From an uncultured Demequina sp. (lineage in GTDB: Bacteria; Actinomycetota; Actinomycetes; Actinomycetales; Demequinaceae): DNA of 36,745 nucleotides. The position numbers and the translations under genes were made by a program. Below are positions 33,386 to 36,745 of this stretch, piece after piece. The stretch covers positions 1-36,745 of the forward strand of contig NZ_CAJXJX010000007.1 of NCBI RefSeq assembly GCF_913055775.1. Direction: 5' to 3'. The stretch's first letter is position 1. Each line of letters begins with the position of its first letter. The notes under the pieces are model-generated. The model did no database searches. It worked only from the letters and a program-made list of their open reading frames with translations, and was not told the DNA's origin.

Positions 33386-34128
33386 TGGCGCCTGGCACCG
33401 GGAATCCACCGCGCGTGAAGGTGGAGATCGTGATCGACGACGTCGAGGGAGCGTTGGTCGCTGAGCGGGAAGGCGCCGACCGTGTCGAGCTCTGCGCGGA
33501 CCTGGGAGTGGGCGGCACGACCCCGAGCATCGGCATGATTCGCGGCGTGCTGGCGGCCGTCGACAGCGTCGGGGTCCAGATCATGGTGCGTCCCCGCGGT
33601 GGCCACTTCGTCTACGCGGATCACGAGATCGGGGTGATGGAGGCCGATGCGCGGGCCATCGCGGAGATCGCCCGCAGTGCATCCGTCCGCGTGGGCATCG
33701 TGACGGGTGCGCTGACGCCTGCGGGAGACGTCGACACCGCTGCGCTCGGTCGTGTCATCGACGCGGCCGGCGACGTGCCCGTCACCTTCCACAAGGCGAT
33801 CGACGCGACGGCCGATGCGCTGGCCGCCTTCGCGTCGCTCGTCCCGTTCGTCGAGCGAGGGCTGGAACGGGTCCTCACGTCGGGCGGCGCGGCCACCGCG
33901 CTCGAGGGTGCGCCGACTCTGCGCGCCATGCTCGCCGTCGCCGGCGGGCCTGCTGTGCTGGCCGGCGGGGGAGTGCGCCCGCACAACATCGACGCACTGC
34001 TGGGCGCGGTACCGGTGGGGGAAGTGCATCTGCGTGCGCAGGCCCCGAGCCCGCGCGGCGACGGCACGCTCGTCACGGACCCCGCCGTGGTCAGCGCGGC
34101 CGTGGCGGCAGCCGCCGCACGGCCGTAG
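33382..34128 (+). CDS. cutC: CutC family protein (copper homeostasis)
   Basis: A 248-residue TIM-barrel protein. Family motifs are VKVEIVIDDVEGALVAEREGADRVELCADLGVGGTTPSIGMI near the N-terminus, VQIMVRPRGGHFVY, VTFHKAIDAT, RVLTSGGAATALEG and VLAGGGVRPHNI. CutC was linked to copper tolerance in E. coli, but a direct copper role has been disputed, so the annotation is by family. Start ATG 33382 overlaps the helicase stop (ATGA); GTG 33414 is also possible and would begin VKVEIVID, the family's usual N-terminus. Coupling to the helicase looks like gene-dense packing rather than shared function. Confidence 0.92.
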   Translation: MMAPGTGNPPRVKVEIVIDDVEGALVAEREGADRVELCADLGVGGTTPSIGMIRGVLAAVDSVGVQIMVRPRGGHFVYADHEIGVMEADARAIAEIARSASVRVGIVTGALTPAGDVDTAALGRVIDAAGDVPVTFHKAIDATADALAAFASLVPFVERGLERVLTSGGAATALEGAPTLRAMLAVAGGPAVLAGGGVRPHNIDALLGAVPVGEVHLRAQAPSPRGDGTLVTDPAVVSAAVAAAAARP

Positions 34129-34229
34129 CGAACGCCATCCAGTGCCGCGCGCTCACCCGGATGCCGTCGGTTGGCAGCGGCAGGACTTTGGGACCATGCG
34201 CCGGGACGTGGTGAGCGTAGGGTCGAAGC

Positions 34230-34874
34230 ATGGGCACCTGGCAGGCCATCGCGGCCGCGGTGTGGATCGGCACCGGGCTGATCACTGGCGCGTGGATGGC
34301 GAGACGAGGCCACGACTGGCGGTGGACCATCGTCGCCGTGGTGCTGGGTCCCGTGTTCGTGCCGATCGCGCTCGAGCGCGTCGAGAGGACGCCGCGAGTC
34401 GCGGTGTCCGGTGCCGATGGCGAACCCGCGGCTCGCACCGCGACGCACGGACCACGCATTCTTGTGGGCATCGATGGTTCGCCGGAGTCGGACCGCGCTC
34501 TTGACGCCGCGCTGACGCTGCTCGGCGGAGAGCACGGGGTGGTCGTGCTCGCGGAGGTCGTCACGTACGACGACGCCGAGGCGGACGACCCCGATGCCGT
34601 GCGTGCGGCCACGCGACACGTCGATCGCGCCGCGTCCCGAGCCGCGTCCGCCGCCGTCAACGTCGAGGTCCTGGCGGGCCCGGCCGGGGAGGCTCTCGCC
34701 CGATACGCGGTCGAGGCGGACCTCGACTTCGTCGTGGTCGGGAGGCGGGGAGGCGGCGCCACGTCGCACCTGCTCGGGAGCGTCTCCGACTACCTGGTCC
34801 ACCACAGCGAGATCCCCGTGCTCGTCGTCGAGCCGCGCCCGTCGCCGCCTCGCGGGGCGCCCGACCCGAAGTAG
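34230..34874 (+). CDS. Membrane-anchored universal stress protein
   Basis: A 214-residue protein with two short N-terminal hydrophobic segments (about 4-22 and 33-50) joined to a universal stress (UspA) domain (about 75-205). The domain starts PRILVGIDGSPESDRAL and ends with the ATP-binding signature GRRGGGATSHLLGSVSDYLVHHSEIPVLVVE (GxxG-9x-GS). Most Usp proteins are soluble; this one should lie on the inner face of the membrane. It is followed after 4 bases by a P-type cation ATPase, with which it is probably cotranscribed. In Mtb, Usp Rv1996 and ATPase ctpF are neighbours as well. Confidence 0.85.
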   Translation: MGTWQAIAAAVWIGTGLITGAWMARRGHDWRWTIVAVVLGPVFVPIALERVERTPRVAVSGADGEPAARTATHGPRILVGIDGSPESDRALDAALTLLGGEHGVVVLAEVVTYDDAEADDPDAVRAATRHVDRAASRAASAAVNVEVLAGPAGEALARYAVEADLDFVVVGRRGGGATSHLLGSVSDYLVHHSEIPVLVVEPRPSPPRGAPDPK

Positions 34875-34878
34875 CGCC

Positions 34879-36745
34879 GTGCGCGCCCGTGGGGCCTCGC
34901 GGACTCCGCGCCCTCGCGAGCGCGGCGCCGGGGCCCCGCATGCGCTGAGCACAGGCGACGTTCTCGAGCGGCTCGGCACCGATCGGGACCGGGGACTGAG
35001 CGAGGACGAGGCCCACCGGCGCCTCGCCGACGACGGCCCCAACACCCTGCCTGCCGACGGCGGGCCGGGGCTGGCAGCCCGCATCGCCCGGCAGTTCCAC
35101 CATCCCCTCATCTACGTGCTGCTCGCGGCGGGAGCGATCACGGCGGCGATCGGACACCACGTCGACTCTGCGGTGATCATCGCGGTCGTGCTCGTGAACG
35201 CGGTGGTGGGCTTCATCCAGGAGCACCGAGCCGAGGTCGCGCTCGACAGCCTCCGCTCCATGGTCACGTCTCAGACGAGGGTGGTGCGCGACGGGATTGC
35301 TCGCTCGATGGACAGCGAGTCGCTCGTGGCGGGCGACGTCGTGGTCCTGGAGGCGGGGGATCGCGTTCCGGCAGATCTGAGGCTGATCGCGTGCGCAGAG
35401 CTCGCGATGGACGAGTCCGCCCTCACCGGCGAATCCGCGCCTGCCCTCAAGGGTCATGAGGCCGTCCCCGCCGCGACGTCCGTCGCCGACCGCACCTGCG
35501 TGGCGTTCGCGGGCACTCTCGTCACCGCAGGTGGTGGCACGGGTGTGGTGACGGCGACCGGGCTCCGCACCGAGCTGGGGAGAATCCATGAGCTCGTGGA
35601 CTCCGCGGAGGTGCTGGCGACGCCGCTGACCCGCAAGCTCGCCCGCTTCAGCCGCGACCTGACCATCGTGATCGTGGGGCTCGCCGTCGCAACCTTCGCC
35701 GTCGGATGGATCCGAGGACAGGCTGTCGTGGACACGTTCATCGCGGCCGTCGCGCTGGCCGTCGGCGCCATTCCCGAGGGCCTCCCGGCCGCGGTGACGA
35801 TCGTCATGGCGATCGGCGTGGGGAGAATGGCGCGTCGCCGTGCGGTCATCCGCCGGCTGCCGGCGGTCGAGACCCTCGGCAGCACCACGGTGATCTGCTC
35901 GGACAAGACGGGCACCCTGACCGAGAACCAGATGACGGTGCGGGCCGTATGGATTCCTGGCGTGGGGGAGCACGCCGTGACTGGCACGGGCTATTCGATC
36001 CACGATGGTGCGATCGGCGAGCCGGACGACGAGCACGCGTCCGTGGATGCCAACCACGCGCTGCGCTGGTCGGTGCTGGCCGGGGCGGCATGCAACGACG
36101 CTCGCCTCCACGAGCGCGAGGGGCGCTGGGGGGCCGTGGGCGATCCCACGGAGGCGGCCTTGCTCGTGGTCGCGGCCAAGGCGGGCCTGCACCAGGAGCA
36201 TGTGAGTCGCGACTACCCGCGCGTGTCGACGATCGCCTTCGACTCCGACCGGCAGTACATGGCGACCCTGCACGGGGCGGAGGAGTTCGACTCCTCGCAC
36301 GTGGTGCTCGTGAAGGGGGCGGCCGAGCGTGTCGTGGCGCTGTGCACGGCGCAGGCTCGTCCCGACGGCGGGCTGGAGCCCGTCGACCACGCAGCTGTCG
36401 AGCAGGCCACCCACCGCCTCGCGGAGCGGGGATTGCGGGTGCTCGCCACGGCCATGGTCGCGGACGCGAGCCCCACGGACTTCACCGAGGAGTCGCTGGC
36501 CGGCCGCCTGGTGCTCACCGGCCTGCACGGGATGCTGGATCCGCCGCGATCGGCAGCGATCGACGCCGTGCGCGCGTGCGCGACCGCGGGCATCAAGGTC
36601 AAGATGATCACGGGGGACCACGCCGCGACCGCGACCGCGATCGCCCGGCAGATCGGACTGCTGGCGGAGCACGCAGGCCCGCGCGACGTGCTCACCGGCG
36701 ACCGGCTGGCGCAGCTGACGCCCGCGGAGTACCCCGCCGCTGTCG
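34879..36745 (+). CDS. P-type cation-transporting ATPase, N-terminal 622 residues (P2 type, CtpF/PacL-like)
   Basis: The gene runs off the right edge, so it has no stop in the window. The N-terminal cation-ATPase domain (LSTGDVLERLGTDRDRGLSEDEAHRRL) leads into membrane helices and the actuator motif DESALTGES. Helix M4 has AVGAIPEGLPAAVTI, typical of P2 (Ca2+/Mn2+-type) ATPases. The phosphorylation site is CSDKTGTLTENQMT; the nucleotide domain shows GDPTEAALL and VKGAAERV, then MLDPPRSAAIDAV and MITGDHAAT. The start GTG 34879 lies 4 bases after the stress-protein stop with no good ribosome site, giving a basic leader; a later start cannot be excluded. The transported ion cannot be fixed without helices M5-M6. 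Confidence 0.93.
   Translation, partial: MRARGASRTPRPRERGAGAPHALSTGDVLERLGTDRDRGLSEDEAHRRLADDGPNTLPADGGPGLAARIARQFHHPLIYVLLAAGAITAAIGHHVDSAVIIAVVLVNAVVGFIQEHRAEVALDSLRSMVTSQTRVVRDGIARSMDSESLVAGDVVVLEAGDRVPADLRLIACAELAMDESALTGESAPALKGHEAVPAATSVADRTCVAFAGTLVTAGGGTGVVTATGLRTELGRIHELVDSAEVLATPLTRKLARFSRDLTIVIVGLAVATFAVGWIRGQAVVDTFIAAVALAVGAIPEGLPAAVTIVMAIGVGRMARRRAVIRRLPAVETLGSTTVICSDKTGTLTENQMTVRAVWIPGVGEHAVTGTGYSIHDGAIGEPDDEHASVDANHALRWSVLAGAACNDARLHEREGRWGAVGDPTEAALLVVAAKAGLHQEHVSRDYPRVSTIAFDSDRQYMATLHGAEEFDSSHVVLVKGAAERVVALCTAQARPDGGLEPVDHAAVEQATHRLAERGLRVLATAMVADASPTDFTEESLAGRLVLTGLHGMLDPPRSAAIDAVRACATAGIKVKMITGDHAATATAIARQIGLLAEHAGPRDVLTGDRLAQLTPAEYPAAV

Noticed and set aside
34657-36672. 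Minus-strand reading frame of 671 codons
   Set aside because: Antisense to the P-type ATPase, which contains DKTGT, TGES and other motifs in the sense frame.

Overview
The window is about 70% GC with dense, short-spaced genes. Many starts are GTG (one is TTG), and GTGA/ATGA stop-start overlaps are common. The gene content points to Actinomycetota: a PucR-type FasR-like regulator beside fabD-fabH-acpP-fabF, a homodimeric aceE next to DUF3052 and an AhpE-type peroxiredoxin, a DUF3145 gene, and a NIF3/zinc-ribbon/phosphatase cluster. A member of the Micrococcales (Cellulomonas or Demequina-like) is my best guess; genus cannot be fixed by eye. It reads as chromosomal core with small accessory genes. 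I see no insertion sequence, prophage or CRISPR array.

Layout. 1-241: start of a conserved hypothetical gene (minus). 399-2294: DNA primase dnaG. 2524-6127: a phosphonate/phosphite-type ABC transporter, phnD-phnC-phnE-phnE, with a strong hairpin between the binding-protein gene and the rest. 6264-6920: an unknown lipoprotein. 7006-7291: divergent tRNA-Asn(GTT) and tRNA(CAT, probably Ile2). 7352-10755: a DUF1905 gene, then a three-gene module (SPFH/SHOCT protein, double zinc-ribbon membrane protein, small membrane protein) resembling Bacillus YdjI/YdjG/YdjH. 10772-12878: the NAD(P)HX repair enzymes, encoded as two separate genes with peptide deformylase on the opposite strand between them. 13016-13929: DUF3145 and an NTF2-like protein.

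14048-18840 (minus): the fatty-acid synthase II operon fasR-fabD-fabH-acpP-fabF. A perfect 17-bp palindrome lies just upstream of fasR and a related sequence lies upstream of fabD. 19023-20207: an unknown four-helix membrane protein that converges on aceE (20286-23000, minus) across a strong bidirectional hairpin. Divergent from aceE are DUF3052, an AhpE-like peroxiredoxin, tRNA-Val(TAC) and a voltage-gated-type K+ channel.

25102-28062: NIF3-like protein, coiled-coil C4 zinc-ribbon protein, a histidine phosphatase that lacks the RNase H domain usual at this locus, and a small membrane protein. 28082-29756 (minus): yaaA and a formate/nitrite transporter. 30011-30604: a PadR regulator with a palindrome over its own -10. 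30716-31100: RNase P RNA. Then a SMARCAL1-like SNF2 helicase, CutC, a membrane-anchored universal stress protein, and a P2-type cation ATPase running off the window end.

Functionally, the region joins replication (primase), malonyl/acetyl-CoA supply and fatty acid synthesis (aceE, fab genes), peroxide and metabolite-damage control (AhpE, YaaA, NnrD/NnrE) and envelope or ion functions (Phn transporter, K+ channel, FNT channel, Usp/ATPase pair, SPFH module). No gap between genes exceeds 300 bases.
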